Below, piece by piece: positions 19,601-30,760 of a DNA stretch of 64,000 nt; positions within the stretch are counted from its first letter, which is position 1, and each line of letters opens with the position of its first letter. A program made the position numbers and the translations under genes. The notes under the pieces were generated by a model that saw only the letters and a list, made by a program, of their open reading frames with translations, was not told the DNA's origin and searched no databases. Source of the stretch: Arbacia lixula (Eukaryota; Echinodermata; Echinoidea; Arbacioida; Arbaciidae); NCBI GenBank assembly GCA_963669155.1, contig OZ022589.1, positions 22,027,542-22,091,541 of the forward strand, given 5' to 3'.

Positions 19601-22600
19601 TGTGTAGTTTTAAATAAACTAATCATTTTTATCTTGTAATACAACTGTACTAGAGGTATGTCCCATCACAGCGAGTTGACAGGTTATGTGAATGATGTTA
19701 CAAACAAAGCCCAAGGCGAGAGAAATAGGAAGTTGAGGAACATATCATGTACGCAACATATGTGCACTATCTCACTCCCTAAGGAGTATTCTATGCCGCA
19801 CATAATCATAAATGGTTACCCAAATCGTAATATCAGTCTGTCTGGGATCAAAATATTGATTTTGAGATTTTTGAAGAAAATCAAATACGGTACATGTAGG
19901 AGTTAAATTCTATATTTGGCAAAATTTCCACAGTATAAAAACTGTTAGTTTTTTTTAAATAGAGTCAGTTTTGTAATGCAAGAACATATTATGAATAGTG
20001 TACTGTTGCAAAGACATACAATGATATCACGCACATTTTATATGAAATCAGCAAACTTTGGGAACATGCATTGACTTTAGATGTAAACAGGGTGATACCA
20101 CAGTTTGACTGACTGTGCGTATAAAACTCACAGTCACAAGTGTTGTCAATTTTACAGTGTTTTTGTGGAGCAGAAAACTTACCCTCTTAACTAGAAATTA
20201 CATGCATCTAGATATCTTGTCATTCTTCATCAGTTATTTTGAATTGATTTGAATTGATATAAAAACCCTGCTTTTAAAAGGAGATCCTATCCATTATTGT
20301 CATTTGGGGGGGGGGGGGTGTAATTCAGGATGGAATATTGAGTTGAATTTAAATTTTTGTTTCTTCAGAATCACATTTTTTTTGCATAATGCAGATGGCT
20401 ACAAGGGATCAGATGACCACCATTGGGTCAGAATCATTCACGATGGCTGACCGGCCCTCCTACCAGGTGACCTTAGGTCATTTGGTGTCTTTTGGTTTGC
20501 ACATTTTTTGCACCTGGATTCAAAGCGATCTATTACTTATGAGGGAAAATGTATTTATGGGGGCTTTTTTCTCTAAGTGTAATATGCTCATTGTGTGTCC
20601 TTCCAAAAATGATACAAATAGCAACTTTTTAGAATAAGTTTTTTTAAAAAGCTTATGGAATGGGTATCCACAAAAAGTTAACATTAGGCATAACGGACAG
20701 ATATTTGTTTGGACACAACACTAATTGAGGCCTGCCGTGAATATCACTTTTTATCAATGCGATTTTAAAAAAAAGGATTGATCGTCAGTCTGATACCACA
20801 CTGCAAACCTGATCACTCTTGTTACTCATACTGAACCATCCATCCTTTCTTTGCTTTATGCAGCTAACAAATGATTATCAAAACATTTTTCTGCTTTATA
20901 ATTCCCAAGAGTTTCTGAGGGTTTTTTTTCTCTTCATTTCTAAATCATAGACTAGCAGTCTTTCCATTGAGGTATCACTTTTTTGCCACACAGTATTAGA
21001 CTGAAAAACAGTAAAATTGAAACTTACCTGCCTCTTTCACAGATGTAGCATGGCTTTTTTGTCCTTTGTGACCTAAAAAAAAAAGACAAAAATGAAGCAA
21101 AAAGAATGCAGAGGGAATGAAAAAGTCACTTCTGGGGAGTTCTTTTTTACGCCTCATGTCAATGACACAATACAAACCATGAGAATAATAAGCACATTCA
21201 CAGGGGCACTTTTGTTGACCTCGGGTTTTTTTCTTTGTATTTAGGGGGGGGGGGGGATAAATTCCATAGACCTCCCATTTTTTCAGTGTGTGTGTGTGGG
21301 GGGGGGGGGGGGGGGAGGCGGGCGGAAGGCAATATTCCAAACCCCTCTTCTGTGATATAGCTCCAAACAACTGTACCTACCTTCTCCTGCTGGGAAGTCC
21401 AAGCCAAAATGTGTGCACACTTGCTCCGCCTGATACACTAGGTTCACCGCTACTAGCTTCTGAAGGAGAGTGATGGCTCGGTCGACATTGGGGAGCTTCT
21501 GTAGAGCCTGGAGAATTCCTTGCAACCGCTGCTCACGAGGGTTTTTCGGGTAGCTGACCTCGATGTCTGCAATCTCTACGGACGAGAAATCTAGGCTTCG
21601 TAGAAGTCTATTCGTCTGGTCGCCGGGCTGAATGCGGTCTGCCAGAAAGTCGGCTAACTCTTCTGTCGATGGACCCTGCATGATTATACGGGGAGCACAC
21701 GTTATTCTGAAGGTTCGAATACTCCGAAGGTTTGTTTTTCTGAAGGTTCGTTAGTCCGAAAATAAAATAAGGTTCATTAGTATGAGAAAGAAATGCGGAT
21801 TGTTATTCCGAAGGTTGGTGCGTCCGAAAAAGAAATAAGGTTTGTTAATCCCGAAACGAAATAAGGTTCGAACCTCATTACTGTAATGAACTTTCGGAGA
21901 AATGAACCTTATTTTGTTTTTGGATTAACACAACTTCAGAAAAACAAACCTTATCTCGTTTTCGGATTTACTAACCTTCAGAATAACGAACCCTATTTCA
22001 TTCTCGGATAAACGAACCTTCGGAATAATGAACCTTCAGAATAACGCCACAAATGCTCAGATGAACAAACCCTTTTTCGTTTTCAGACTAACGAGCATCG
22101 AGGTATAGGCAATTTACATGTTTCGGAATTACGACCGTTCGGAATAACAAACCTTCGGGATAAACAAACCTTCGGAATATCGAACCGTAACCGATCATAC
22201 GGAGTGGATAAAGTATTCCTTGTTTAATTCTTTGTGTTCCAGATGAATTCTGTTGCGTGGAGTTGAAGAGTTTTACTTGTGCAGATATGCATGACTGGCA
22301 CCTAAGGGATGAGGCCTGAATTTATTTTAAAGTGTACGGATATTTTTTTATTAACCCTTACAGATATGAGCCCTGTTGCATAAAGCTTACCATTGATGGT
22401 AACTTTGTCATCAATGTCAACTTAGAATGGAAAATTAAATTTGATTGGCTGTCTAGCGGTGTTACCACGGTAGATACAATTGATGACAGAGTTACCATTA
22501 ATGCTAAGTTTTTTGCAACGGAGCCATGGTGTGCCTTTTGTGGGTCAAATAAATGTAAAAACCACAGAAAATGGGAGAAGAATCTGTATCAGAACTTCCC

Positions 22601-25600
22601 TTCAAACAATAGTACTGGAAACTGACTTTAAGCAAAATGTTAGTGATTACTGGATTTTGTGGAGGTTTTGGGCAAGTCGTCCAAAACATATGCCCAGAGA
22701 CTGGAGACCGCTGTGCGGGCAACACTGGCAAGAGCAATAAAATTATGAATGTAGACAATGGCCGTTAGGTTTCAAACATAAATATTGATAGCTTTGCACT
22801 TTTCCTGAAAAGCTTTGTGAGGCTATGACTGTGAGATTTCATACATGTACATGTTATCATTAGAGTATATTATAGAATGGGTGTCAGAATCTCTGCAATC
22901 TGATTGGTTAATTACCCGTAATTGCCGTGTAATTTTTTTTTACTGGCAGCACGCGATATCAACATGATATCAACACGATATCGCGATACCGAGAATTAAC
23001 ATGATCGATACCAATGTTGCTTACGCTAATGGCGGCACCCACGAATCACGAGAACCTCCGATAAAGTGACATGAAGAATTGAAACAAATTTTGGACGATT
23101 CAGATGCTTTCAGTGAGTACAAATTTAACTCGAAGAATCGAATACTAATTTTCTACATATATAAACGCTTTGCAGAGGTGAAACACGTAAATTTGGAAGA
23201 TATTTCGAACGGAGAAGAGGACAAACTCATGACTGAATTCTACCATGTCGCAGCACTGTGTGAGACGTTGCTGCGGTGATTTGCCCACTAACGTGCATTG
23301 CGAATACGTTCATTTGTGCACTCAATGCCACCCTGGACATTCGCAGTACATGTAAATCTGTCTTTTCTGATATGACTACGTCGTTTAAATGATTGTTATC
23401 AAATTAAAGCGTGATGAACTTGGTAGTTCTATACATGCAGACTCTATTTCTCCACCTGACATGGTCTATGGAGAAAATCATCTCATATTTTAGCTGTGTT
23501 ATTTGGACACTTCTATGTGAAAAGTCAATAATTTTTAGTCTTGGCAGATTTTGATGATTCCAATCATTGATAATCATTGATGTTGAAGATGGATCTCTGC
23601 AATCTGATTGGTCAATAACCATGCATCCAGTAATTACCGGATGCATGATTTTGTCATAACCATGCATCCGGTAATTACCGGACGCATGATTTTTCCATGC
23701 ATCCGGTAAATGAGGTTGACAGAGATTTTTCCCTTTTTTATTAGATTTTGGGGCCCATTCTATAAAACAGATGATGCACAGGTTTATTTCGTGGGTCAGT
23801 CGGATTGTGTACACGCGGTAGCTCTGAATTTTGCCCGAAACCGTTCAGGCAATTCAGAGCTACCTTGTGTACACAATTCCTACTGACCCACTCAAACCTG
23901 TGCATCATTTGTATACTGCCGATTCCAGCCGAGTTTTATGACTTTTGCACATGGGAAACCATGTCTTCAACATGCCACTTGCGGATTACGCCACCATCAG
24001 TACACACAAGCTTCATAGAGCATTATTTTGTCTTGCACATAAATTGATAACACAACAACAGGCATAACCTATTGGCACTTTGATTAAAGCCAGTGCAACA
24101 AATATCCAGTGACCCTTGATTGAAAACTGAGGGTTACAGCCCAATAGACCGATGTTCTAAAGGACCTAAGAAATAAATCTATCGGACCCACCACTTAGAA
24201 GCTAAATGCACCATAGATGATGGGCTTACCTTCCTCGGCTTTGCCTGCATCCTCGCACCCACCTCCTCACCGCTCCCCCCCTGGCCTACCCTCCCCGTCC
24301 CCTCCCTCAGCCGTTGTTCCTCCGCCATCACTTTGACCGGATCAACGTTACGCTGTGCATTGCCCATGGACTCTGTTGGCAATGGACTGGTAGGGACAGC
24401 ATCTTTTGACACATCACTGCTTGATGTACTCCCACCTGTACACAGAAGAAATTATCACAGTCTCACTCTTTCCTTGGTCATTATCATTCATTCCTAATAC
24501 CATTATCATCATTATTATTATCATATCATTTCATATCTCATGCTCATTTTGTCTTTATAAGTATAATTTGTATTATCATCATATTTATTTTTCATATTTC
24601 TTTATCTTTATCATTATAATTATCAGTAGCAAACCAACATCATTTTAAAAGCATATGTGTAATAATAATAACTACCTACAGGTATATGTTTTTTTAATTA
24701 TTTTACTTCGGTCATAATTTGGATGAAAGTGGCATGTGTGTCACAATGCTTCTATATGTTCCTTACCTTGTCATCTTCAATCTTAATGGGACCCAAACAA
24801 CATAATTTTCCAACCACAAACTATGATAAGGTTTGAACATCAAACTACACTACAGCTCAAAGGAATTGGCATGTATGCCAATTAATTTGAGCTGTAGTGT
24901 ATGCACTAGATTAGTAAAAATCTTAACTTTTTAACAATATCCCTGTCATCTCTTTATGGTACTTTAACCCTACCTGCACCAGTAATACGATAGAAACATG
25001 TGCATTATTTGTTTAACATTCATTTACAGGATGGAGCACGCTATCCTTTTACTACTGGGTGTATGCCTAAACATTTTTTTTAAAATGTGCATTATTGGTG
25101 ACAAAATGCACACCTGGCACACAAACTAATGTTGGATTGATGATAAAAGGATTTCTACAATACACACCTGCACTTTTCAGACGGTCATTTTCTGCCAGTA
25201 ATTCCCTGCACCTATTTTGAAGCTGAGTTATTTTCTGTTGTGCTTCTGCTAATTTCCCGATAATAGCTCTTCTCTCGTCTGCCCAATTCCCTTCCTCACG
25301 GCTCCGCAATGCACCATCATTTTGCCGGACAAGACGCTCGTTTTCCTCACGCAATTTGCTATTCTCTTGGCACAGCTCCTTCATGGAGCGGACGAGGACA
25401 TCCATCCCGTCTGCCGCACTTTGTTTTATCCTCTCCGCCTCTGCGAGGTATTTCTCCACACCCGGAGTTTGTCCATCCTTCACGGCATCGCTTGTCAACG
25501 GATGCGTCTCTGATAAGCCGTCTGGCAAATCTTTCTGCCTGCCCTGGGGCAGAGGTGGGTTCGCTGTGAGATACTGGGTGTCAGTCAGCTGACTCTGTTC

Positions 25601-25701
25601 ATCTCCTGGCTCTGCTTTCATTGCACTCCCCGTGCCTAAATTGGTGACAACGCAGTCTACTTCTACTTCTACTTCCTCCGCATGTATCTCCATTTGTGCA
25701 C
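13634..25701 (-). CDS. Coiled-coil, multi-death-domain protein, 583 aa
   Basis: Eight coding exons on the minus strand: 25701-25168 (ATG at 25693), 24435-24230, 21675-21381, 21072-21028 (45-nt microexon), 19485-19265, 17526-17355, 17000-16911 and 13830-13634 (TGA). They sum to 1752 coding nt with phase kept throughout. Residues 1-80 are acidic and disordered. Residues 82-125 and 138-175 form coiled coil (CQENSKLREENERLVRQ). Residues about 250-335 show a six-helix death-domain pattern (LLRSLDFSSVEIADIE). Residues about 360-488 are a divergent helical domain, possibly a worn death domain. Residues about 497-582 form a C-terminal death domain of MyD88/UNC5/IRAK type (WQGLVEEIGYGQKIKFWEE). Death domains pair with like domains in immune and apoptotic signalling complexes, so a cytosolic adaptor role is inferred. 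An acceptor eight bases before the ATG implies an upstream 5' UTR exon. The donor at 19264 (GTTCGT) is weak. No named ortholog is recognised. Confidence 0.82.
14212..15200. repeat. Dispersed repeat, copy 1, split by a nested MITE
   Basis: The flanks 14212-14431 and 15027-15200 together match the single repeat seen at 44690-45195 and at 22545-22870 plus 23913-23960. Shared words include TCCCTTTTGCA, CAGAACTTCCCTCCAAA, CTCAAACATAnACA and GACTGTGAGATTTCA. The MITE at 14432-15026 interrupts this copy. Confidence 0.65.
14432..15026. mobile_element. MITE with GGGTGGTATTACA ends, nested
   Basis: The ends are GGGTGGTATTACA (14432) and TGTAATACCACCC (15026), a 13-bp perfect inverted pair. AGG flanks both sides and may be a 3-bp target duplication. 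Subterminal words TTGGTATTCCAGA and TCTGGAATACCAA, plus repeated TCTCCTAAGTTT, are also inverted. No transposase is present. Confidence 0.8.
15765..16331. mobile_element. MITE with ~155-bp inverted repeats
   Basis: The left arm (15765-15925), beginning TTAAAGGGTTACTAAATTA, is mirrored by 16185-16331, ending TTTAGTAACCCTTTAA. The arms include CGCAATAAAGTCTCATTTTG and CGCCTCCAGTGACGTATGA and are close to identical, which suggests a fairly young copy. It lies in intron 7 of the death-domain gene. Confidence 0.88.
16440..16885. mobile_element. CRE-bearing MITE, copy 2
   Basis: Same family as 1-250, 29840-30345 and 41109-41635. It carries GTGACGTCACATGCGAGGTGCTC, shown here in part as GTGACGTCAC near 16560, then GATGAAGGAACAAT and TGTATCAAATGCACAGGT, with inverted arms containing GAAACATA/TATGTTTC. 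It lies just downstream of the exon ending at 16911, in intron 7 of the death-domain gene. Confidence 0.75.
17585..17765. repeat. Short dispersed repeat, 'ATTTCGCCCCCGAAATGC' family, copy 1
   Basis: Matches 40572-40727 in the same orientation and 43365-43530 in reverse. It begins GGGGGCTCGG, contains CGCCCCCGAAATGCTTAAAA and ends with AAAAAGTAGCCCCC. The two ends are weakly inverted. There is no coding potential. Confidence 0.7.
17998..18316. mobile_element. MITE with 27-bp perfect terminal repeats
   Basis: Starts ATTACTGTATAAGCTGTTAT and ends with its complement ATAACAGCTTATACAGTAAT. The interior repeats TTCGCG and TTAAATTCGCG. It lies in intron 5 of the death-domain gene. Confidence 0.9.
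18735..19193. mobile_element. Non-autonomous element with TCTCGCCTGA ends and TTTGACC repeats
   Basis: Left end GAGTCTCGCCTGATTTCG (about 18747), right end TTCAGGCGAGACAAAA (about 19192). Two internal units of about 180 bp each carry TTTGACC...TGACCTTTGACC and ACATGTGGTATTACCCA. A partial relative lies at 10190-10345. The internal motif links it to the array at 12160-13582. Confidence 0.75.
20305..20318. repeat. Poly-G runs
   Basis: A G homopolymer in intron 4 of the death-domain gene. Similar runs lie at 21245-21256 and 21298-21315, between the 45-nt microexon and the exon ending at 21381. Confidence 0.9.
21697..22195. repeat. Foldback array of CCGAAGGTTCGTTA words
   Basis: Before about 21870 the words run as CCGAAGGTTNGTTATTCCGA and AAATAAGGTTCG. 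After about 21880 they run in complement, as AACGAACCTTCGGAATAA and AACCTTATTTCGTTTTCGGA. The two halves could fold on each other. It lies in intron 2 of the death-domain gene. Confidence 0.85.
22369..22526. mobile_element. MITE, 'GGGCCCTGTTGCATAAA' family, copy 1
   Basis: About 157 bp. The left end GAGCCCTGTTGCATAAAGCT is mirrored by TTTTTTGCAACGGAGCC. Subterminal ACCATTGATGGTAAC is itself palindromic. Sister copies are at 39226-39388 and 43829-43972. Confidence 0.85.
22871..23765. mobile_element. Nested element with TTATAGAATGGG ends
   Basis: TTATAGAATGGG at 22871 is mirrored by CCCATTCTATAA ending at 23765. Subterminal CTCTGCAATCTGATTGGT occurs twice (about 22890 and 23594), and TGCATCCGGTAATTACCGGA palindromes fill the right part. 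It encloses a 66-codon ORF (23079-23279, plus) containing NRILIFYIYKRFAEVKHVN, which might be a captured or decayed coding fragment. I do not recognise it. Confidence 0.6.
23766..23914. mobile_element. Hairpin MITE
   Basis: GATGATGCACAGGTTT...GGGTCAGT at the left is mirrored by ACTGACCCA...AAACCTGTGCATCATTTG at the right. The inner arms contain GGTAGCTCTGAATTTTGCC and its complement. The whole 149 bp can fold into one stem. Confidence 0.8.
24846..24901. mobile_element. Minimal 56-bp palindrome, TACACTACAGCTCAAAGG family
   Basis: Consists almost only of the two terminal arms, TACACTACAGCTCAAAGG and its complement, joined at ATTGGCATGTATGCCAAT. Full-length relatives are at 33754-33980 and 46202-46441. 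The outermost TA may be a target duplication. Confidence 0.85.
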
Positions 25702-26394
25702 CTACAAGTAAGTAATGATATTGACAACATTCTCACATAGTGCCATGGTAAGCACGCTAATGACTAGAACATTTTTCACGAGGAAGTTATCCATATTTTG
25801 GCGTTCAAATTGGCAATAAATTGTTAGTATCAGATTATTATAACAAATCTGAATAGTATCCCATTGTTAATCTATAAAACTTGATTGTTGTAAAATAATA
25901 GAATACATTTATCAAAGAAATAAAAGCATTTATGGAGACTCTTTAGATTTTTGAAGTACTGTATGTATTGTTCATTTTGCTTGTATTCAAAAGGTCATAC
26001 ATTATCTTGACTTTAGTGAAAATTTCAACTCAACAAACCAAAAATGAAGAATGTGCTACTCAATTAGACTCAGTCAGAGCAGAAACGTTGGCGCTAGTTC
26101 ATAAGTGTATCTATATACTTTGGCACTTATTTTATGAATTTGCAGTAAGACTCAGTCTAGCACCTTTGCATGTATGTTTGTTGATTCATTCACTAAGAGT
26201 AAGAAACAAAAGTTTGTGCTGAGAACTTTTTAAAAGTTGCTGCATGAATGGAGGATTTCATTCATATTTTCCATAACTTCGTATGTTTGGATGATTGTGA
26301 AGTGCATGTCGCACTTGTGATAACTGATAGTCATATGAATCACTTGTGATACGAATCAACCAAGCTTTTCTCATCTATACATCCCTTCAGAAAA
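25702..26394. other. Region between death-domain gene and LINE; no gene seen
   Basis: Contains the putative first intron of the death-domain gene, since an acceptor directly precedes the ATG exon. No 5' exon or promoter could be identified by eye. The short ORFs have no coding character. Confidence 0.4.
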
Positions 26395-28700
26395 GTTAAA
26401 TAGACTAGAACTAGATAAGCAGGCTTTCGTGCATGACTCCATGCACGTCAATGAGTCTACAAATTTATCAAAGCCTAAATACAGCTTGACAGCTAAGTGG
26501 AAAAAACAGCCCAGAAGAAAATACTATGTACAAAAGAAAGCAAACGACGAATTGATAAACACTGAATTAGATTCATTATGCGAACAATACTTTTCTCTTC
26601 GTGATGCAAACGTACAAGAAAAATGGGACAAAATTGAAAATGGAATCAAGCAAACCATGGAAAAACATGTACCAAAGAAAACCGCAGCAAAACCAAACAG
26701 TCTTCCATGGTTTAACAGAAACCACCATAGGATTAGACGCAAAAAACAAAGGGCTTATAATCAAGCAAGGAAAACACAGGACACAAAGGACTGGGGATCC
26801 TTTGTAAAAATCCAAAAGGAACTTAGAAAATCATTGAGTACATCAGAAAGAGAGTTTACAGCAACCAGACTTACAACAGCACTAAAGGCAAACGTCAAGC
26901 AATTTTGGTCGTACATGAAACGACTTGGGCCCGGGGAAAATGGAGTAGCAGATCTTATTGCCAACAATTCAGTCATTAGTGACGGGAAAGGGAAAGCTGA
27001 AGCATTGAACAGCCAGTTCACCAGTGTCTTTACAAGAGAAGATAAGTCTGAAATTCCATCAATGGGACCTAGCATAATACCGGACATTCCCAAACTGGTG
27101 ATTCACGAAGCGGGTGTCCTGAAACAACTCGAAAAACTGCTACCAAATAAATCCACAGGACCTGATGAACTTCCTCCATGGTTCCTGAAGAGGTTTGCAG
27201 TTAAACTTGCACCTATACTTACAGATGTATTCCAATCATCCATAGACCATGGGGAACTTCCACGCCAGTGGAAAGAAGCAAACATCTGTGCAGTCTTCAA
27301 AAAGGGCAACAGAGCTGCACCGGAAAGTTACAGACCAATCTCCTTAACCAGTGTCACATGCAAAATATTGGAGCACATTATTCATTCACACATCATGGGT
27401 CATTTTGAAGAAAATGACATTTTAGTGGACTCCCAACATGGATCCAGAGCGAAACGCTCATCAGAAACCCAGCTCATCATCACTATCGATGATATCACAA
27501 GCATCATTGATAAAGGAAAGTCAGTACATATGGCAATACTTGATTTCTCAAAGGCTTTTGACAAAGTGCCGCATTCACGCCTCCTGGCCAAGCTAGAGCA
27601 TTACGGCATCAGACACAACATTCAGAAGTGGATACAGGACTTCTTGACTAACCGGATACAAAGGGTGGTATGTGAAGGGAACTTCTCTTCAAACGCAGAT
27701 GTTCTATCAGGTGTGCCACAGGGCACAGTCCTCGGGCCACTACTATTCCTAACATATATAAATGATCTACCACAACACCTAAAATGCAAGGTAAGACTAT
27801 TCGCAGATGACTGTTTAGTCTACACATCAGTTAACAGTGAAGAAAATATGGTCTCCCTTCAAGAAGACCTCAAAAGTCTACAACTATGGCAGGACAAATG
27901 GCAAATGAGCTTCAACCCATCAAAATGCTCAGTAATGGTAATTTCAAACAAGAAGGTACCCCCTACCAGAGACTATGTCTTCTGTGGCCAGACGCTCGAC
28001 AAAAAGAGTTCACAACCATACCTTGGGGTTACCATAGACAGTAAATTGTCTTGGGCTGAACACATTAACAATACTGTAAATAATGCAAATCGGACACTTG
28101 GTTTCCTGAGGAGAAATCTCTGGTTTTGCCCAAAGGACGTCAAAACCACAGCATACACTGCACTTGTAAGACCCAAGCTAGAGTATGCTACATGTGCTTG
28201 GGATCCATATAAAGTGGGACAGATCAAAAAGTTAGAAGGTGTCCAAAGGAAAGCAGCACGCTTCTGCACTGGGGATCATCAGCGGGAGAGCAGTGTCACC
28301 CAGATGCTAACAGGATTAAAGTGGGAAAAACTTGAAACGAGAAGAAGAAGAAACAGACTAACCATGCTGTACAAGATACAAAAGGGCAAAGTAGACATCA
28401 GTGCAGATGAGTACATCACATATTCACCTGAAAGCAGAACAAGAAAAAATAATCAAGCACAAATCATTATCCCATTTGCAAGAACAGATACATATAGGAA
28501 CTCATTTTTTGTAAGAACACCAAGGGACTGGAATAGATTACGGGAGGAAATAGTCGAGGCAACCACCGTAGACAGCTTTAAATGTGCGCTCGCAGCGTCC
28601 CAGCAGTAGCACACACGATGTTTACATCAAAAGTTGGCGATATGCGGTGGACGCCGCCCTGTCGACTATACTTCAGAAGATTCAGAAGAAGAAATAAAGA
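26395..28700 (+). mobile_element. Non-LTR retrotransposon, 5'-truncated, intact reverse transcriptase ORF
   Basis: One uninterrupted frame runs from about 26395 to the TAG at 28609, about 730 codons. By homology to Jockey/CR1-type elements it encodes a reverse transcriptase. Numbering from 26429: fingers region with SYRPISLTSVTCKILE (about 302), motif A with LDFSKAFDKVPH (about 371), SGVPQGTVLGPLLF (about 427), motif C with FADD (about 457), then the thumb and a C-terminal region with VRPKLEYATCAWDP. The N-terminal endonuclease and any ORF1 are missing, as expected for 5' truncation during insertion. The codons 5' of the GTG at 26429 stay open, so no true start is present. The 3' UTR is short, with AATAAA near 28694. 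The absence of stops suggests a recent insertion. Clade assignment is tentative. Confidence 0.9.
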
Positions 28701-29839
28701 TATACGTGGTCGTGGTCGTGGACATTCAGGATACTTATACTTACTTGCCAAAATCTTGAGCCTCAGTCAGATGTCAGCGGTAATTTCCCAAATTGGAAAA
28801 AGGAATTTGAACACGTCTTGATTTTACAGTACATGTAGTAACACATGAAGTCAGATGTCGACAATGGAAATCGCACAGTTGCGCACGATATGCCTATACG
28901 ACGGTATGGACACTGATCGGGGTCGGGGATTCCCCTTTTCTACTGCAGTAGCCAAGCGGCTGGGCCGCCTGGGATTTCCAAGACGGTTTAGGGCCAATTT
29001 AACTATCTAGATGTCTCCACTAGATGGCGCTCTGTATTACAGAGCAATCTATAAACAGAGTTTGGCCAACTCGGTTTCAATAGGTAACAAACATGGCGCG
29101 TGTTGCTTTGTTGGGCAAGCAAATAACAAAAGAAAACGCGACATGCTGTAAGCGCACGAAACCGAGTTTGCCAATGCAAACTCTGTATATAGATGGTTTT
29201 GAGACAGTACATCTATAGACATTGAATGATTTAGTCCATTTTTTAATCACTACATCATTTTTAATTCCCCTACCAATAACTATCTAAGGAGAAAGTGATA
29301 ATTAGGAAATTAGATATATTTATTACTTAATTTCACAACACCCGTAGTATTCTTCAGGATTGAAGGACAGGCAGTACCTTGAAGAAGAACCATAGATACA
29401 CTCGACCGCGTAGTGGTAGGACTACAGAACTACTACGTGTTGTTGTTTTTAAATACATTTTTCACTTTTTGTCGATAATAAGTCACAGTTTAACAACTTG
29501 CCACTCGAATCAACTTAAGCTTTTAACATTGTTCAGTACTTTAGGGGTGATCAAATCTTGGAATGCACTTCAGATAAAGGAAAAAGAAATCTGAATTTAT
29601 GTAATGCTTAATTGCAATACTGTTTCAAACAATCAATTAGGTTTCGTTGTCGTGACAATTTTGTGCATCACACAGGCCGTCCCTATACTGTATTAGTTCA
29701 CCAGCATGTGTGTTTGTATACTTAATCAAATGACTAACATTAAAATCTAACAAGAATTTAAACGAAAGTATCATTTTTCATATTATCCAAATTAATGTGT
29801 AATGAAAATAAAAGGACCTGGTAGGTCTGGTTAAACTTA
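28701..29839. other. Intergenic with one hairpin MITE, no gene seen
   Basis: Contains the hairpin at 29047-29195 (listed separately). Otherwise AT-rich DNA without coding character. Confidence 0.5.
29047..29195. mobile_element. Hairpin MITE
   Basis: ATCTATAAACAGAGTTTGGC at the left and the complementary CCAATGCAAACTCTGTATAT at the right, with inner arms ACTCGGTTTC and GAAACCGAGT. About 149 bp. Confidence 0.8.
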
Positions 29840-30345
29840 AAGGGATAGCTGACCCTGAAGATAAGTTCATTTCAAGAAAAGCAGAAAAATGAAAGAAACA
29901 CACTGGTGAAAAGCCGTCAAGGATAAAAAAAAATAACAACAACAAATAAAAAAATAAAAATAAATAAAAAAAGTAATGATCTTTGAAAATTTCAATTCAG
30001 ACGTGACGTGCGAGATGCACTTGTGTGCTGCATGATTCCAGAAATTGCTCTTTTTCAGTGTTTTTTCTTCAATAAAGGAATAATGTGTGCTTTATGCTTC
30101 CATCAGTTGCTCTTTTTCCTGTGTTTGATGCCAGGAATAATCTTTTTGTATATACGTTCGTGTGTAAAACGTGTTGATAATAATGTATCAAATGCACAGG
30201 TAACTGATGTGCATCTTTTTGAGAAAATTCACATTTTCAAAAAAATATTGTAGGACTGCACAATAATATGGGAGAGCAACTCGCACGTGACGTCACAAAA
30301 TCAAAATTTTAGAAGATCATAAACGTACTAGTAGATTGGATGGGA
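29840..30345. mobile_element. CRE-bearing MITE, copy 3
   Basis: Starts AAAGGGATAGCTGACCC, contains GATGAAGGA-like and TGTATCAAATGCACAGGT words, and has GTGACGTCAC near 30288 with a worn copy (GTGACGTG) near 30003. An A-rich stretch interrupts the left arm near 29925-29970. Confidence 0.75.
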
Positions 30346-30401
30346 TGGTGACAACTAGGTGCATTTCTTATGAACAAAACCAGGTCTTGATAATTTTACC
30401 G

Positions 30402-30760
30402 CGAATTGAGTAATGGTGCTCCGCCCAGAGCTTCATGTGTTTTGTAACTAAAATCCTTCACAACCTACACTAGCAAATTAACTTGTGCAATTTGATTATT
30501 CTGTCAATATTCCACAAACAATTGTGTTTTGAAAAGAAAAATTGCCGATTCGGCCCCCCCCCCCCCCCCCTGCGCGAATTGAGTAATGGTGCTCTGCCCA
30601 GTGCTTCATTTGAACTGTGTTTTGTAACTAAAAACCTTCACAACCTACACTAGCAAATTAACTTGTGCAATTTAATTATTCTGTCAATATTCCACAAACA
30701 ATGATTATTAATTGTGTTTTGGAAAAAAAAAATTGCCCCTCCCCCCCGCCCCCGCACTTT
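30402..30760. repeat. Two-copy tandem duplication (~185-bp unit)
   Basis: The segment from GAATTGAGTAATGGTGCTC through CTAGCAAATTAACTTGTGCA to ACAAACAATTGTGTTTTG occurs twice, starting near 30402 and 30577. The copies are separated by a C run (30556-30573). A second C-rich run ends copy 2. Confidence 0.9.

Larger units (their letters stand above)
22545..23965. repeat. Dispersed repeat, copy 2, interrupted by nested elements
   Basis: The outer pieces 22545-22870 and 23913-23965 align with the repeats at 14212-15200 and 44690-45195. The material at 22871-23912 is inserted between words that are contiguous in the copy at 44690. Confidence 0.6.
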
